NCBI RefSeq assembly: GCF_000239775.1 | Contig: NZ_CAFI01000104.1 | Span: 3,525-40,178, forward strand | DNA: 36,654 nt | Reading direction: 5' to 3' | From: Bradyrhizobium sp. ORS 375 | GTDB taxonomy: Bacteria; Pseudomonadota; Alphaproteobacteria; Rhizobiales; Xanthobacteraceae | Shown here: positions 35,577 to 36,654 of the stretch, in pieces | Position numbering within the stretch: the stretch's first letter is position 1 | How the letters are laid out: each line of letters begins with the position of its first letter | The notes under the pieces: model-generated | The model's input: only the letters and a program-made list of their open reading frames with translations | Databases searched by the model: none | Told to the model about the DNA's origin: nothing | Position numbers and translations under genes: made by a program

Positions 35577-36654
35577 AGCAGACCGCAACGCGCAGCGCGC
35601 CGCAGCGCCACGCCGCACCACCGCGCCGGGGTGTGGCCTTGACCCCGCCCGTCTCCTTCGCGTCTGGGGCAACCGCGCCGATGACGCTGCAGCGGAGTTG
35701 CAGCTGCGAGGAAACCGGTGAGACATGTCCGCATTGCGCGGCCAAGCGCATCAGCCTGCAGCGGCTCGGAACAGGCGTGCCGCCGCTCGGGCTGCCCGGT
35801 GCCGTCAGTGACGTGCTGCGAAGCCCCGGCCAGCCGATGCCGCCCGCGCTGCGCACACGAATGGAAGAGAAGTTCGGCCAGGATTTCTCGGCCGTGCGCC
35901 TCCACGCCGATGCGCCGGCGCAGAACTCCGCCGCGGCGGTCAGCGCGCGCGCCTACACGGTTGGCCGGGACATCGTGTTCGGCCGCACGGCACCGGACCT
36001 CGCCAGCTCGGCGGGCCAACGGCTGCTCGGTCACGAGCTCGCGCATGTCGTGCAGCAGTCGCGCGGCGGCGTGGCGGCCGGCATCGATCCCTCTCCCGCG
36101 CTCGAGGCCGAGGCAAAGGGAGCGGGCGACGCCGTGGCGAGCGATGTGTCGGCGGATGCGGGTCCGATCAGCGTGGCAGGCCGTTCGCCGGTTGCGCTTG
36201 CCCGCGATCCCATTTCGCCAGGCGCTCCCGGCGAAACGATGTACGAAGTTCCGTTCGCGGACGGGAAGAAGCGCGTCACCAAGGCCGAGTATGAGGCGAT
36301 GAAAGCGCGGAGTGCGCAGCACCTCCGGATCGATCTGAAGCGCGTGTCGGATCTCGCCAATATCGGCCGACAGAGTCAGGTCGACATGCTTGCCGAGTAT
36401 CACGGTGGGGTGGAGTCGCTGAGCGACGTCTTGCGCAAGCCGAAGGCGCTGATCGGCATAGGCTCCGACATCTGGGGGAAAACCTCGCCGCCTTATCTCG
36501 GCATGTGGTCCCATCCCGTGCATGCCGCCGAGCTCGGACTACGTGCGCTCGAGCGCGGCGATCTGCGCGAGGCGGCCATCATGCTTCAGCGCGCCAACGC
36601 ACATTATCGCGACGCGATGCATGAATGGAACGGGTATCGCGAGAAGACGATCGG
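35573..36654 (+). CDS. DUF4157 (eCIS core domain) protein, candidate effector, 3' end cut by window
   Basis: Starts at ATG 35573 overlapping the ATPase stop (ATGA) and is open to the window end (360 codons visible). Residues 1-40 are basic and proline-rich, probably a disordered leader. Cysteines 43, 45, 52 and 55 form C-x-C-x6-C-x2-C, a possible metal site. The DUF4157 domain spans about 90-165, with MPPALRTRMEEKFGQDFSAVRLH, ARAYTVGRDIVFG and LLGHELAHVVQQ; HELAH at 154-158 is the zinc-metalloprotease-like signature of this domain. After a linker to about 245 comes a helical domain (HLRIDLKRVSDLA to YREKTIG), family not recognised. DUF4157 marks eCIS cargo; the toxin or tail part may lie beyond the edge. 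Confidence 0.85.
   Translation, partial: MKQTATRSAPQRHAAPPRRGVALTPPVSFASGATAPMTLQRSCSCEETGETCPHCAAKRISLQRLGTGVPPLGLPGAVSDVLRSPGQPMPPALRTRMEEKFGQDFSAVRLHADAPAQNSAAAVSARAYTVGRDIVFGRTAPDLASSAGQRLLGHELAHVVQQSRGGVAAGIDPSPALEAEAKGAGDAVASDVSADAGPISVAGRSPVALARDPISPGAPGETMYEVPFADGKKRVTKAEYEAMKARSAQHLRIDLKRVSDLANIGRQSQVDMLAEYHGGVESLSDVLRKPKALIGIGSDIWGKTSPPYLGMWSHPVHAAELGLRALERGDLREAAIMLQRANAHYRDAMHEWNGYREKTI

Noticed and set aside
33606-35726. Long minus-strand open frame across the tape-measure and ATPase genes
   Set aside because: Antisense to two genes with clear motifs; no recognisable domains.
14133-36654. Type VI secretion system or prophage
   Set aside because: No TssJ/L/M membrane complex, ClpV or Hcp-TssBC pair, and no capsid, terminase, integrase or lysis genes; DUF4255, CIS_TMP, Afp15-like ATPase and DUF4157 point to eCIS.

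Overview
The window is GC-rich and densely coded, with many start/stop overlaps of the ATGA or TGATG type. Gene content and layout suggest an alphaproteobacterium of the Bradyrhizobium/Rhodopseudomonas kind (Nitrobacteraceae). This is inferred from gene style; no rRNA or tRNA is present to confirm it. Nothing indicates a prophage: there is no terminase, capsid, portal, integrase or lysis gene.

Left part (1 to about 4.3 kb): two minus-strand genes, an ABC ATPase cut by the window edge and a periplasmic binding protein, belong to a Fe3+/putrescine/2-aminoethylphosphonate-type importer. Divergent from them on the plus strand are eutB and eutC, the two subunits of adenosylcobalamin-dependent ethanolamine ammonia-lyase. 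The roughly 270-base region between them holds an interrupted inverted repeat.

Middle part (4.3 to 13.6 kb): a tight eight-gene minus-strand operon runs from 12713 down to 4326. It encodes a three-subunit molybdenum hydroxylase (FAD, [2Fe-2S] and molybdopterin subunits, CoxM/S/L style), then a Tat-exported Liv-type binding protein, then LivH, LivM, LivG and LivF. A TetR-family gene is divergent from it, and a 22-base near-perfect palindrome lies between them as a likely operator. The layout suggests import of an unknown organic compound followed by its oxidation by the hydroxylase.

Right part (14.1 kb to the end): after a 529-base non-coding gap comes a one-direction cluster for an extracellular contractile injection system (eCIS; Afp/PVC-like, phage-tail-derived). 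In order: DUF4255/Afp16-like terminator, an unrecognised 356-aa protein, one sheath protein, two tube proteins, a third tube-like protein (Afp5-like), a 54-aa DUF5908-like protein, a LysM-type tube/baseplate linker (Afp7), a VgrG-like spike (Afp8), a gp25-like wedge (Afp9), a PAAR-analogue spike tip (Afp10), a very large Afp11-like baseplate protein, a fibre-like protein with an internal duplication, a small coiled-coil protein, an Afp12-like baseplate protein, a 686-aa protein of repeated beta-rich modules, the tape measure (CIS_TMP/Afp14), an AAA+ ATPase (Afp15), and a DUF4157 protein with a HELAH motif that runs off the window and is a candidate cargo/effector.

The points most worth a second look are: a G-run at 23092-23097 where the Afp11-like gene changes frame (lost base or -1 slippage on G-GGG-GGC); the unrecognised cluster members at 14710, 28216 and 30510; and the DUF4157 candidate effector at the right edge.
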